Shown here piece by piece: positions 1-11,345 of a stretch of DNA of 64,000 bases. The stretch spans positions 13,746,727 to 13,810,726 of the forward strand of contig CM073327.1 of assembly GCA_037043015.1 (NCBI GenBank). Direction: 5' to 3'. The notes below the pieces were generated by a model. That model did not search any database. It saw nothing but the letters and a program-made list of their open reading frames with translations, and had not been told where the DNA came from. A program made the translations under genes and the position numbers. The stretch's first letter is position 1. Each line of letters opens with the position of its first letter. Source of the stretch: Bryum argenteum. Taxonomy: Eukaryota > Streptophyta > Bryopsida > Bryales > Bryaceae.

Positions 1-1
1 A

Positions 2-1661
2 TGTCAGGCTCACAATTCTGTGTACAAGCGTATAACAGATATGTGGGAAGCGTGCGTGTGCCCTAAAGGGGAGTATGATAGGTACCACAGGTTGGAGTGT
101 TTAATGGGTAAATGTGCAGAATGTGGTTTTAAGAAGTTCAACATTTGCCCAAATGAGAAATGTGAAACTAGCACCTTCATCTTGAAGTGGAAGTGCTTTG
201 AGATGACTCAGGTGGGGGTCCATGCCGACACTGGGTTGCCAAAAAAGCGGCTTCAGGAAGCATTCAAGGAAACGGCAGTGTCCGAGTTCTTGGCGTACAT
301 GGAGGATACTGTCACGACATTTGTCTGTCACAACTTCAGAGCTAGATGGCAAGATGAGCAGTGCCAACTCATGATGAAGAACATCCCTGAGGGAGTACTT
401 GTCTCCCACATTGACTTTGCTGAGTACTATACATTTGCTATATAGAACGAAGTGCAGTCAATGTATTATTTCAGCAGTAGTGTTACCATTCTCGTGCATA
501 TCACTATGTGGAAGGAAGGGGATGAAATAGTTAAACAAACCCACTACTACATTTTTGATGATAAATCCCATGACTCAGCATTTGTACAACATTGTTTGTT
601 ATTGCACTGGGATTTGATCCGAGAAGCTGGTATTGACATAGAGGAGCATTGGGTATATAGTGATGGATGCAGCTCTCAGTTTAAGTGCGCTACGGCGATG
701 TACTTTGTGAGTTGGTATCCAATGCTCACTGGGGGGTGCCGGATGAGGTGGAACTATTTTGAGTCAGCGCATGGGAAGGGGGAGTGGGATGGTGCAGGTG
801 CTGTCATCAAGAGGGCACTAAGGCAGGAACAGATCTTGAATCCTGACAGGCCTCTACAAAACGCCGCTGAAGTTGTACTATTTCTTAGGGAGAAATACTA
901 TGATCGGGTGGATACATCCTACTGTCAGCCCCCCCTAAACCATATCTCACGTGTGTTCTGGAATGTAGGAGAAGAAGATGTTGATCACAGGAATTCTAGA
1001 GTGAAGTGCCGTACACTGCATGGGTCGAAGGCACTACATTCCATCATGGGATTTTCTATGACTGACCCTACTCTTTTTTGAACACGTGAATTGTCATGTT
1101 TCTGCGTCCATTGTGTTGATGGTAACTGGCTTAATTGTGAAAATGCTTCCCATGTGCAGAATTGGAAGTTGGAGCGTCTTCATCCATTCTCGAGCAAAGC
1201 ATTAGCAGAACAAGTGGCTGAGTTGGATAATGAGGCCACATGGATTCCTGATGGAGTATCGGAGGAGCTTGGTGACTTGGTGGAGATAGGAGACAACTTC
1301 ATGATTCCGGCCGAGCGCGATAATCCGGAAGGGCAGACGTTCTACATTTTGCAGTGCCTTCAACCAAAGTTTATTTTACAGGAGCCTGTCACTTGTCCTT
1401 GGGGAGGTGTCTTCAGTCCTGGAGATCATGTCATTCGGGCCAAATATTACCAGAAGAATGGTACGGGTGATAGAACATATCTTTTCTCAAGTAAAAAGGT
1501 CAGATGCACATATTGATGCTCATCTGGTTCGGCATTATAAGTTCCAGATGCAGCTTGCAGCACATAGAGTTAAGGGCGACCGTGTATATAGGATAAGTGC
1601 GGAGTCAAAAGTTGCATGTGAGGATGCTGTAAGGGATTGGTGGGCTTTTAATCCTACATAG
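2..1661 (+). pseudogene. Decayed transposase-like gene, DDE type suspected
   Basis: One reading frame runs from the window edge to 1516 and is broken by only two in-frame stops, TAG at 443-445 and TGA at 1079-1081. The sequence either side of each stop still reads as protein. Near the A run at about 1495 the frame shifts and continues to 1661, ending DWWAFNPT. The start has a Cys-rich, probably zinc-binding block (CVC, then LECLMGKCAECGF and ICPNEKC). The centre has YSDGCSSQFKCA, followed by WNYFESAHGKGEWDGAG and VIKRAL. A DG-x-SQ-x-K motif followed by an HGKG-x-x-DG-x-G-x-VKR motif is a pattern I associate with uncharacterised DDE/RNase H-fold transposases. The family name is inference. The 5' end lies outside the window. 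Two stops and a frameshift make it a non-functional copy. Confidence 0.55.
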
Positions 1662-2540
1662 AAGTACTTGTGTTTCATTAACACTAGTACTTTAGATACA
1701 TGGATAGTACGCATTGTATACTACTGAGGTTGTTATATTAATACAATTGAGTTTGTATCATTCAGACCAGTACTTCGGATACATTAATACTACTGAGTTT
1801 GTAACTTTTAGTACTTGTTTCTGCTACGCACATTATACCTTGTATCTTAACTTCTTGACTGAGACCTCTTGACTGAGACCGCAATTGTGATGTCTAAACT
1901 CTCAATGGTCTTCGTACTCTTGATTGAAACCGGCCCGTTGCTTAAAAAACTTGCATGTCTTGTTCTCCAAAATAAGGCCTCTGATGGTCAAGTACCGAAG
2001 TTCACCCTCTAGGGTTGCACAGAATTCCACAAAATGATGTGAAAAATGAAACACGAGGTAAAGTACATTAGCACTAAATTTGCAGTAAGGTAAGGTCCTG
2101 GAGAAAGGCCCGATGGAATAGAATTCGATTGAATCTGCATTGGTGAGGCAGTTATGGAACAAATACTGTATAATGTGCACAGTAGGGAATTCACACCCCT
2201 GGCTTACATAAGTGTTGTAAACATGCTACATAGTGTGTACAATTTCTGCATAAAATAAAAATAGTGTGTACAATTTGTGCATAAAATAAAAATAGTGTGT
2301 ACAATTTGTGCATAAAATAAAAATAGTGTGTACCATTTGTGCATAAAATAAGTGTTGTAGTCATGCTACATAAGCATGTCTACTAATAATGTCTGATGTG
2401 TGTACAAAATGTACCATGTGAACTACGTCCGGATTGCACATATCTCTGAAAAATTATACTAAGCATACTTCCGAATGAACATAGTGTGTACACTTTCTGC
2501 ATAAAATAAGTACTTCAAAATGAACCTAGTGTGTACGATT
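1662..2540. other. AT-rich spacer
   Basis: No coding frame with recognisable content is seen. The stretch holds simple ACT/AGTACT-rich sequence, the 31-bp tandem repeat described separately, and degenerate copies of that repeat at about 2479-2508 and 2527-2552. The original 3' end of the minus-strand SET-domain gene should lie at its right edge. Confidence 0.5.
2231..2352. repeat. 31-bp tandem repeat, four copies
   Basis: Units start at 2231, 2262, 2293 and 2324. Each is a TAGTGTGTACAATTTGTGCA core plus an A-rich tail, with one or two substitutions between units. Two more diverged units occur near 2480 and 2527. Confidence 0.85.
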
Positions 2541-2611
2541 TGTGCATAACATACTAAGTGGAGAAATCGGGATCGCTTCCTCCTGCTGTCCCTACAGTAT
2601 TCACTTCCACA

Positions 2612-4193
2612 CACTACAAGAAAATTAGTAGCCTAATTGACGAAGAGTTGAGAAAAACTCGTCAACTGCGTAGTCAATTAGGGCACCGTGATTCGGTCAC
2701 TTATTTAACAAAATTCAGTCAGTTCGGCTGTCATTTCGGACATATTTACACGTCGGCTTAAAATTGCTCGAACGACCTCGCCATGTTGGATTTCCCAAGC
2801 CATGTCAGCTGGTAAATGTATTTGGCTTACTTTCTTGAGTATCGTAATATTTATTTTCACACAATGGATTTAACTTGGAGTGAATTTATTTTTATCCACT
2901 AGTGAAATCTGAAATATCTTTGTCATTCACGTAGTAAGTCATGCGCATGAAATTTGTGGATTGAAAAATTTACTGGATAATGAATGTGCGGTATTTTCCT
3001 GGAAGCTTCGTACATGTATAAATATAAGTATTTTGAAACAATTTTAATCACTTTTAAACTACCCTCATGGGACCACTAGTAGGGCCCACCTCGGACTCCA
3101 CGAAACGCCTGCAGGCGCACTCGAACCCACAATCTCTACAACTCCATCCCACGTCCTTAACCACCACACCACTTACAATCGTACATGCACATTCATATTT
3201 TATTTTGTTACTTATTGGAATACTTAACCATTGGCGATTAATTTGCCATGTAAAAGAATTTAAAAAAAAAAAATAATTCTTTGCACTATTTCATGCAGAT
3301 AATTTTCTATGTGTAAAAAAAATTTCAAAATTTTTTGAATTTTTTTTTTTTTTTGAGGCTGAGGCCTTTTTTTACTGCCCAGCAGACCTTGAATAATTTT
3401 CACGATGTAAAAAAAAAAAAAAAAAAATTCAATTTTTTTTTTTTTGCACTATTTCATGCAGATATTTTTCTATGTGTAGAAAAAATTTCAAATGTTTTTT
3501 GAAATTATTATTTTTTGAGGCTGGAGCCTTTTTTTACTGCCCAGCAGACTTTGAATAATTTTTACAATTTGAAAAATTTTTTTTTTTTTTTTTTTTTTTC
3601 CAATATTTCATGCAGGGATTTTTTTATATCGAGAAAAAATTTAATTTTTTTTCAATTGTTTCTTTTGAAGAAGTGATGATGCCCCAGAGCATCTTAGTTT
3701 TTCAATTTGCATTTTTATCAATGTCAGAAAAAGATTCAAAAGATTCCCAAAGATTCCCAAGATTCCTAAAGATTCCGAAAAGATTCCCTAAGATTCAATA
3801 AAGATTCAATAAACATTCCATATCAGATGAAATTTCCGGGTAATGTTTCAGAAGATATAACGTGTTAAAAGTTACGCAATAAAATAAAAACATATCGCGT
3901 TAAAATGTAAAAGGATATTTTATCTCATACCGGCTATTACTGGAGCGTGTAAGCAAATCCAAGTCACCATAAGGGTAATAAAGATTACCATAAAAAAAAA
4001 AAATGAGTGACGTGCCAATTTATGCCTCCACGCTGTAAAGTTCTAGATTAATTGACGGAAAGATGACAAAAAGATGACAAGCATTATACACAATACAAAA
4101 AATGACAGAAGTCAAGTGCTTGGTACCGGTTTTGTCATTCTGGACATTTTGGTGTCAAATTTTAGTCAATTTTACACCTATTTTCTTGTAGTG
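2612..4193. mobile_element. Non-autonomous CACTA (En/Spm-like) element
   Basis: The left end starts CACTACAAGAAAAT and the right end finishes with the exact reverse complement, ATTTTCTTGTAGTG, giving a 14-bp terminal inverted repeat of the plant CACTA type. The 3-bp sequence ACA flanks both ends (2609-2611 and 4194-4196), the target duplication size expected for this superfamily. The 1582-bp interior has no transposase. It holds about three copies of a ~160-bp unit (3280-3620) with long A or T runs and a GCACTATTTCATGCAG motif, a run of AGATTCCC repeats (3725-3810), and a tRNA-related block near 3066-3180. It sits inside the last conserved block of the SET-domain gene. Removing the element and one ACA restores that gene's reading frame. 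Confidence 0.88.
3066..3185 (-). repeat. tRNA-related (SINE-like) block inside the CACTA element
   Basis: On the minus strand a GTGGTTAAGGACGTGG box A-like run is followed about 30 bp later by GATTGTGGGTTCGAG, a good box B. The fold does not make a complete tRNA, so a SINE head or a nested insertion is more likely than a tRNA gene. Confidence 0.4.
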
Positions 4194-5427
4194 ACACTTA
4201 CAAGCAAACACCGGCAACTCCGAATCCTCCTGCAAGAAATCGATCCCGTAATCCCATGTAAGCTCCTCGTACGGATGCACTTCTCGCGTTGTGAAGAAGG
4301 CAACCCGGTAGAAGCTTCGGTCCAACCTCCCTACTAACACCGGAACATTGATTAGGTTACCGTCTTGGCACTTGCAGTCACATTCAAGGAACATAGTGTG
4401 AGTGATTGATGTCTTGAAGCTTTGGTTGCTACAATTGCAAAAAACCCATTGCATTTACTAAGAATCTTAAACCTTGGCCACAACATACCTGTGGTTTACA
4501 AAGCGAGCTACATTCCCAAATCGGCTTGCATCGATACAAAGTGCCCTGTCGTCATCCAGTACTCGCTCCACAGCCCAGTCAGCGTCAATTTGAACGGCAT
4601 ATGCTGGCCCATCTTTGCATTCTTTGTTCCGAACAATCTGCTCTGCGTTGGTCAGAATTTCACCTGTCATCTCAAACACAAACCCACCACGCGGAATGTA
4701 GTCCTTCGTGACGCACTCCCCACCCGCACCGCCCGTGTGAAATATCTCCACACGGTGCGTCATTCCCATCATGTACCACACGATTGCCACACGACTCCTG
4801 CGACATCCACACTTAACATTGCACTCACTAATAAAGGTTGGAGGCCTATCTTTGCGAACATGACTTAGAAAATGACCTCGATGCCTTTAGCTACATGCAT
4901 GCAAGTGCATGAATTGTTGACTTTTGTAGAGTCAGACGCCTCCCGTATGAGCCTTTGCAAAAACACATTGCGCAGGACTCCCCCGACTGTATAGGCAAAC
5001 TGATCGCCCCCTGCTCCAGAACACGTACACTCAAGGTTCGTCAAGCAATCTCCCCCTGGGCAATCACAGTACGACCCAACGTCCAGGGTAGACAAAGCAT
5101 TGACGACGATTGCTCGATCATAAACCGCGCTGGAATTGATATACCGGAAACTCGGAAAAGGTGCATCCGCACACAAACCGAATTGCGATGGGCTCTACGC
5201 CCCTAGACAGATCTTCAATCATGTAATTGTCGGAGTCCTGTAGGGTTCCACACCCCAACAGCCCCACCTTTTAGTAAGCAAAGTTAAGATTTAGAATTTG
5301 AATGAAATTCACGACACACACCGATATTGACGCAAAACATGTATAATCAAAACAAGTATACATCACCGGGCTTAACTCTAGCAAGCCCATTCCCTTCAAA
5401 CAGCCCTGGACTCTACTCCCACCCACA

Positions 5428-7350
5428 CTACGACCTTCGCCCTCGACCCGGCCCAGAGCTCTTCCCCTTCTTCGTTTTGGTGGCACTCACCCTGCGCTTT
5501 TTATTGTCCCCGCTATTCCTCCGCGAGTTCTTGGGAGGCGATGGGGACTCCACGTCAGGTCCTCTTGCGCGCTTCAAACGTGGTCCTGCAGTCCCCGGCA
5601 CGGAGCACGAGCCTTCAACCTCGAGCAGCGACCTCGTCTTCTTCACAGCCTCTCCTAGCGCGACCTCTTGTTGAGCTGGCGCGGCTGTTGTTGGCGATAA
5701 GCGCGGCCTCGATTCTTTGGCCGGGCGCCTCGGCCCCCGCGACTTGTAATGGCGTCGGGCGCGGCCTCCCGAATGGTCGGGCGCGACCTCCCGTGGCGGA
5801 GCGGGCGCGGGCGCGGCTCCCGAATGGGCGGGCGCGGCCTCCCAATGGGCGGGCGCGGCCTCCCGTGCGGAGAGGCGCGGGCGCGGAATCCTCTGGGCGG
5901 GCGCGGCCTCGCGTGGCGGAGGCGCGGGCGCGGCCTCCCGTGCCGGGGTGCGGCCTCGCGTGGCGGTGACGCGGGTGCGGCCTCCCGTGGCGGCCAGCGC
6001 GGCGAGTTGTGGCGATGGCGCTGCGCGACCTCCCGTGGCGGCGCCGCGCGCTGTCGTGGCGTTAGGCGCGGGCGCGGCCTCCTTTGGCGGCGGCGCGCCT
6101 CTCGCGGCGCTCGGGCGCGCGCCTCTGGCGCTGGCGTAGGCGCGGCCTCCTCTGGCGCTCGCGAACACGGCGCATCTCTCTCGGCGCGGACTCGCCCTCC
6201 GCTGCTTCCCGGGTGCCTTCGCCTCCTCGAGACTGCACCGTCTCCGTGGAAATGGCATCGGCGTTTTCAATTTCGCCCTCATCAGCCTTGCTGTTCTCCC
6301 CTTCGGGCGCACTTGTCACTCCAACCGCCTGGGCATCGATCCGGGCAGGTGAAACTTTGAACAGATCGATAGGCCGGATAGGGACCCCCACGCATTCCAC
6401 CCGATTGCCACTTGATGACGCCCTCAGAGCATGCACAATTATAGTCCGCGGCGTCGTTTTCAAAGGCTGTGGACTTCCTGTGCCGCCTCTGCTTGACGTC
6501 CCGCCTTCAAAATTCACAACCGCAATTCAGAATTCATCAAAATTTAAAACCGCAAGTCAGAAAAGTATTCATTGTGTTCCGAATTCAAGGAACAAGATAG
6601 TTCCTCACCTTTCTCCGGACTTGGTGTTGCGATAAGATCTGCCCAAGCCACAGACTTTGGTGAGGCAGAGGACTTCGTTGGGGGCGACATGTTCGGTGTC
6701 ACATTGGGCAACTCCTTCGGTGAGGCAGTGGACCTCGTTGTGGGCCTCGTGTTCGGTGATATTGCGGGCAACCCAGGTGACGCCGTGACGGAGTCTTCTC
6801 ACTGCTTGGCGTCTTATCTGCGCATGGAGTTTTGTCCACAGGAGTCATTGTCTTCTCTGCAGGACTTCTCCATTCACTGTGTACCTGCACAAAGAAATTG
6901 TTTTGTCCGGAGTCGGCGTCATCCTCATCATCGTCTTGCTGATCACCGCTCTTGCTCTTCTTTGCCGCCACTGCAGTGAGTGTCTCCGGAGAGTCGCCGC
7001 CGAGTCGGCATGTTGACGCGCCCTCGGCATCTTCGGTATCCTCGTCCTCGTCAGTCTTGAGGTCAGGCTCCACTTCTCCATCAACAACAGCACTCCCTAT
7101 TTTCACAGGCTCTGTTCTTTTTCGCTTGTTCCTCGCGGGCTCGTCATCCTCAAACAACTTCGCCTTGGCACCTCTCAGCTCGGTCGTTCGAGAAGAGAAT
7201 CAACTAAAGCTTCGAATCGCCTGGGTTTGTTGGCGCGTCACCATAATCCAGTGGTTGCTGTGAAGGAGGTTGTCGAGCGTTACGACAGGGCCGGGAGGAG
7301 CGGGTGCACGACCTGCGGCCTTCTGTGTGGTCGTGGGCGAAGGTGCTACT
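5428..7350 (-). CDS. Low-complexity, GC-rich exons of a disordered nuclear protein, possibly the N-terminal part of the SUVR-like gene
   Basis: After a good acceptor (TTGTTTCAG, about 7353) the minus strand reads APSPTTTQKAAGRAPAPPGP, then VVTLDNLLHSNHW, an in-frame TGA at 7200-7202, and on into GAKAKLFEDDEPARNKRKR, an NLS-like run. Acidic sequence with DEDEDTEDAEG and repeated EKTPS/DKTP motifs follows. Between 6517 and 5428 the coding is extremely GC-rich and reads Ala/Pro/Arg repeats (AREAAPAP, PPREAAPA), ending in NKKRRVSATKTKKGK. No folded domain is recognised. The same strand and order place it just upstream of the SET block, so it may be that gene's 5' exons. Exact splicing is unresolved, and frames overlap at 6062-6312. 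Confidence 0.4.
5740..6160. repeat. GC-rich minisatellite
   Basis: Irregular repeats of GCGGGCGCGGCCTCCC with variants fill this stretch, far above the GC content of the surroundings. In the coding frame they give Arg-Glu-Ala-Ala-Pro-Ala-type repeats on the minus strand. They also create long artificial open frames on the plus strand. Confidence 0.75.
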
Positions 7351-7413
7351 GAAACAATTAGCCACAAAGGAATGTAAGTTTACTTGTACAATCCACTCAT
7401 GTACATGGTACAT

Positions 7414-8446
7414 ATTTCACTACCACAGTAGGAAGTCTGTGTCATTCAGTACCTCAAGTACCATTGTTAGTATGTGCAGTATCATGATCGAGAAGAGTAA
7501 TTATATAATTCAGTATTTTTGGTACTCACAAACTGTACACACTGCATTGTGCGCCTCGCAGTTGTGATCCATTTAAATACTAATGTTAGCCATGTACTAA
7601 TGATGTACTGACAATAAGTTACGTAACAACGACTGAATTGTCACTACTACACATTTAGACACTATGCATAATGATTCACGAAAACTTATAACACTAAAGT
7701 AACACGACTACTACTGTTGCTAGTATGTGTAGTATCAGGTTCGACAAGAGTAATATAACTCGGTATTCTTGGTACTCAGAAACTATACAGACTACATTGT
7801 GAGCCCTCACACTTATGATCTATTTAGATACTCTCATATTAGCCATGTACTAATGATGTACTGAGAATAAGTTCTGTAACATCGTCTGAATTGCAAAGTA
7901 TGATACTTCTCTACTCTCAGTACTACACATTTAGATACTATGCATAATGGTTCACAAACACTGGTGATATAAAGTAACACGACTACTACTAAAGTATTAA
8001 AACCGTGTTAGGTAACAAGGACTGAATTCCGTTAGTACGATACATGTGTACACTTACTACTAAACATTTTGACACAGTTTATAACCATTCACTAAACTGA
8101 TGATACTAATGTAACCCATGTAGTACGCAAGTATTCAGTCTGCGTAAGGTAACATTGGCTGAATGACAAAGCAAGATTTATATATACTCTTACTAGACTT
8201 TGACCGGTAAGAAAGGCAGAATTGCGTAAATACAATACTTAGGCCTCTTTACTACAGTGACAAAGGCTATCCCGGTACTACACATACAGAAGAAGTCTAT
8301 CCCGCTACTACACATTCAAACAAAGGCTATCCCGCTACTACACATTCAGACAAACTAAGGCTATAATCTAACATAAAGGAGCTTCAATAGCCAAGGTACT
8401 GCCGTGCGAATACAGATCGACGTAAGGAGTAAATAGAACTCACCAT
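7414..8446. other. AT-rich intron or spacer with two long tandem repeats
   Basis: No coding sequence is seen. Two copies of a ~250-bp unit (about 7460-7700 and 7720-7960) share AGTATGTGYAGTATCA, AAGAGTAAT and the run ACTACACATTTAGA. A third partial copy lies at about 7990-8110. If the coiled-coil gene upstream and the low-complexity exons downstream are one transcription unit, this would be an intron. Confidence 0.45.
8263..8353. repeat. About 30-bp tandem repeat, three copies
   Basis: Three near-identical units contain CTATCCCGSTACTACACAT, at about 8266, 8295 and 8326. Each is followed by a variable AYWCARA tail. Confidence 0.8.
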
Positions 8447-10344
8447 AGTTGTCCGGGAGGAGCTCCCAAGCGTGATTGTGATTGATGCCGAGCGCCGCAA
8501 ACCGGGTCTCTCGCAACTCCATAGAGAATGTACTCGATCTCAGAAATCTGCGGAGGAAATCCCCATCCAAAATCTGTTGTACCAATTTGGATGCGGGTAT
8601 TCCCACAATCTCTCAAGCACACATTGTCCTGCGTCCCTAAACACAAATGCAAATGAAATGGGTGATACATGTGAAGGCAAATGACAAAGACAATGTCAAA
8701 TTCGGGGAAGGCAACAAGCGAAAAACAACACTTAGTCATCTCTATCACACAAAGTGAGCGCCCTATCCTCCAAGTTCGTCGGGTACACCATCGGTCTTGG
8801 CCACATGCAGGTGGTGGTCTTCGCACGCCTGAGGCATGCCAGTTCCACATTCAGCGCGTCGAGTAGCCGCTGCAGGCCAAGGCCAATCTTTGTGGCAGTT
8901 CCGACGGCCTCCTTTCTCACCCCGAGCTCTCCGAGATCCTCCAACCACTTCTCTTCCTCGTCAGCGACCTCCTCCCGAATTCCCTCGAGCTTGTACTTGG
9001 CGATCGAAGTATCCTCGCCATTGTCCGCCATTTGCTGTATTTGCAAGAGCCTTAGCTCTAGCCTTCCCCTACATCGTTTGAGCACTGCTTCGGACTCCTT
9101 CACCTTGGCTTCTGCAACCTCGAGCTTCTTCTCTTCAAGGTCGCGCAGGTAATTGTACCCTTGCACCTCCATGTCGACAACCCTCACCAGGCTTTGCAAC
9201 TCCCCATGCCGCTTCTGGCCGTGGTCCTTCTTCCAGCCGAGCAGGTGCTCCCCCTGGTCCTTAGCGTACTGCTCTGTGCACACTCCAGACCCCATCCCAG
9301 AACTTTCGAAATGAAAGTCCAAGTCCCCAGTCTCGCCGTGGTGCGACTTGGTGAGACCTCCTTCTCCCTTCACTCCAGTCACGACTAACCGAGGCGTGTA
9401 AACATCAGTACCGCCTCCACCCTGCCCTCGCGTTCGCGCTACTTGCAGCGGCTCCTTGACGTCGGTTCGTTCGGGTGGCACGAAAATGCTCCGCCACTCG
9501 TTCCCGCGAACGTCAACCTCGTGCCCTAAAGCAATTACTTTCTTCAGGTGCTCGAGCTTCTTCATGTTGTTGATGTAAAGGTCCCGCTGGCGCGCGTTCA
9601 CCTCAGCGGCAAAGGCACACCAATCAACACTCCCGACGCCATGCTGAAATTCGAGTGCAATCCCTTCGGCGAAGTGAACCTTGATCTGCTGCGGGATCGT
9701 GCCAGTCTGGTAAATGATGGGGTGGAGGAACTTAATCCGATCCACCACTCGCTTCTCCTTGCACCCGCTCCACCCGTAGCCAGCGCGCCCGTCTTGCCCG
9801 TATCTCCTCCCAAACAACCGCTTCATCAACGCTGCATTCACGGTACCCTTAGCATTTCTGCTCGGATTGTCTCCTGTGCTGGGCAGGCCGTGCTTGTCCC
9901 TGAAATCCTCCCATGTCAGCGCCCGATTGCGTATCTTCAGCTGATCGATCTCTTCGTCAACGTCCTCCACTGTGCGAAAGACCTTCTCCGACCGCTTCAT
10001 TCTTTTGGAGCCTGGCTTCGGCCCCCGCTTTTTGCCCACAGGCACCCCAACGTCCTCTTCTTCATCAACTGGATCTTCATCCTCGTCTTCGTATTCGTCG
10101 CCTTCGTCGTCGCTGGCTGTTCTCCCCTTCTCTTGCGACCTGCCCTTCTCCTGGGACTTGCTCTTGCCCTTGTCCTGCAGGCTCTTACCCTTCTCCTGCG
10201 ACTTGCCCCTCCCCCCCACCTTGATCCCCCCCCCACTCCGTCTAGAACCGTCGACTTGCTCTTATCCTCCGACTTGCCCTTCTCTTGCGCACGCCTCGTC
10301 CCCGCCGACGCAGTCCTCGGGGTCACTCCGGAGCTCCTCGTCAT
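8447..10344 (-). CDS. Unknown charged, coiled-coil protein
   Basis: The main open frame (10219-8732) encodes about 495 residues. The N-terminal part repeats SQEKGKS/SQEKGRS (residues ~7-35), then an acidic run (DDEGDEYEDEDEDPVDEEED), a basic patch (KKRGPKPGSKRMKRSEK), a middle region with GRRYGQDGRAGYGWSGCKEK and HPIIYQTGTIPQQIKVHF, and a heptad-rich helix near residues 340-440 (LEEKKLEVAEAKVKESEAVL). A better start is the ATG at 10344 (MTRSSGVTPRTASAGTRRAQ, then EKGKSEDKSKS). It lies in another frame, and the switch falls in G-rich sequence at about 10205-10240, so a short intron or a homopolymer indel is likely. A further exon (about 8600-8447: IVGIPASKLVQQILDGDF to ELLPDNYG) ends at a clean CTATG/GTGAGT donor, so the transcript continues leftwards. 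I recognise no family. Nuclear location is suggested only by the basic patch. Confidence 0.5.
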
Positions 10345-10590
10345 GACTGCCTCTCAAACTACGCACAGCCTCCACAGTCCAAATGGGTTCAAAAAGGACA
10401 CACTAACAAACAACACACTAACACAGAACGCCTTCATCATCTCCCACAACAACTAGAAAACACTGAAATCATCTAGCAGAACTAGAAACCCTGCAAATCA
10501 CGCACATGAGCAGTTGTAACTAGTTAGAGGTTACCTTCGAAATCAATCTGAGCCGACTAGAAAACTTCTCGAACTTCACCTCCCAATCAG

Positions 10591-11080
10591 CAAATGTTCA
10601 ATACTAAACCACGAAATGCAAACCACCCTGCACCCCAGCTTCTAAAACCTCCCCTGGAGACCCTCGTTGCGCTGAAACACGAAATGGCTCACTCTCACTC
10701 AGGCCGCTACCTACAGCAAAGTTCAGAAAACCGGGCAGTCACTCGTTCCCTCCACTCACCAAATGTTCACTACTAACGTACGAAATGAAACCCCCTGCAC
10801 CGGAACTTCTAAAACCTTCCCTGGAGACCCTCATGCGCTCAATCACGAAATCGCTAACTGCAGGACTCTCTCTCTCACGCCAGCAGCTGCAGCGAAGCTC
10901 AAACAAACAGGTAGGTCACTACTGAAGTACGAAATGAACCGACAAGCACCGCAGCATCTAAAACCTCCCCTCGCTCGAGACCCTCATGCGCTCGATCACG
11001 AAACTCCAAACTGCAGGACTCACTCTCTCTCACGACGGCAGCTGCAACAGTTCAAAAAAACACGTTGTAGTCGTTCCCCC
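10591..11080. repeat. Three diverged ~160-bp repeats upstream of the coiled-coil gene
   Basis: Units begin at about 10591, 10762 and 10917. Each contains a TACTRA...CGAAATG start, CTTCTAAAACCTYCCCTGGA or a variant, GACCCTC, a TGCGCT..ATCACGAAA run, and a Ser/His-coding CTCTCTCTCACG stretch. They lie just upstream of the start at 10344 on the minus strand and may be promoter or 5'-UTR sequence. Plus-strand open frames here are artefacts of the repeat. Confidence 0.65.
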
Positions 11081-11345
11081 CAAAGTCCCGTGAAAGGTGC
11101 GAGACGACGACTGCCTGCCACCGGTTACCGCGTTCCTTCCACCGGTGGTCACCTGTCATCCAAATAGAAGCCTGCCCCTAAACCTGCTAAGCCGGTAAGC
11201 AATCTCCTATTTTCTTTGATTTCTAGTTTTTACCCTATATAGCATGAGATGATTTTGCTATACATAGGTAATAATCATACCTAAGTTTACATGTAACACA
11301 CTATCTAAATGTTTCATGTGCAAATCGGCTTGAGTATATGTAACA

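Larger units (their letters stand above)
2541..5213 (-). pseudogene. SUVR-type SET-domain histone methyltransferase, split by a CACTA insertion
   Basis: Three blocks on the minus strand match plant SUVR1/2/4 lysine methyltransferases. A pre-SET block (about 5213-4925) holds FPSFRYI, GDCLTNLECTC and FAYTVGGVL. A block at 4830-4490 holds KCGC, VEIFHTGG, FVFEMTGEILTNAEQ, ALCIDASRFGNVARFVNH. The block 4395-4197 holds GNLINVPVLVG, VAFFTTREV, ELTWDYGIDF and FACK. Such enzymes act on chromatin in the nucleus. The coding sequence then meets the CACTA element. Beyond it (2608 downwards) the same frame continues GSEYCRDSRRKRSR, completing the post-SET CxCx4C zinc motif. The present allele instead reads a short tail, HYKKIGVKLTKI, into the transposon. 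The SAM-binding GxGWG motif reads GAGGE, one pre-SET Cys near KCGC is missing, and the NHR-to-CQDGNL junction does not fit a canonical in-frame splice. I read it as a decaying copy. Confidence 0.75.

Noticed and set aside
1407-1661. Link between DWWAFNP at the end of the first gene and DWWGYNP in the methyltransferase-like gene
   Set aside because: The shared seven-residue pattern has no supporting similarity on either side, so it is probably chance.
5541-6360. Several long plus-strand frames in the GC-rich block
   Set aside because: They arise from the GCGGGCGCGG minisatellite. The minus strand has a consistent gene context with neighbouring exons.
7204-7413. A WIYLD domain (usual SUVR N-terminus) in the VVTLDNLLHSNHW run
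   Set aside because: The LL....NHW spacing is faintly similar, but the residues before it are Pro/Ala-rich and do not fit the domain, so it was not called.
8754-10456. Plus-strand frames opposite the coiled-coil gene
   Set aside because: They are Leu/Ser/Pro-rich shadows of acidic and Lys-rich minus-strand coding.
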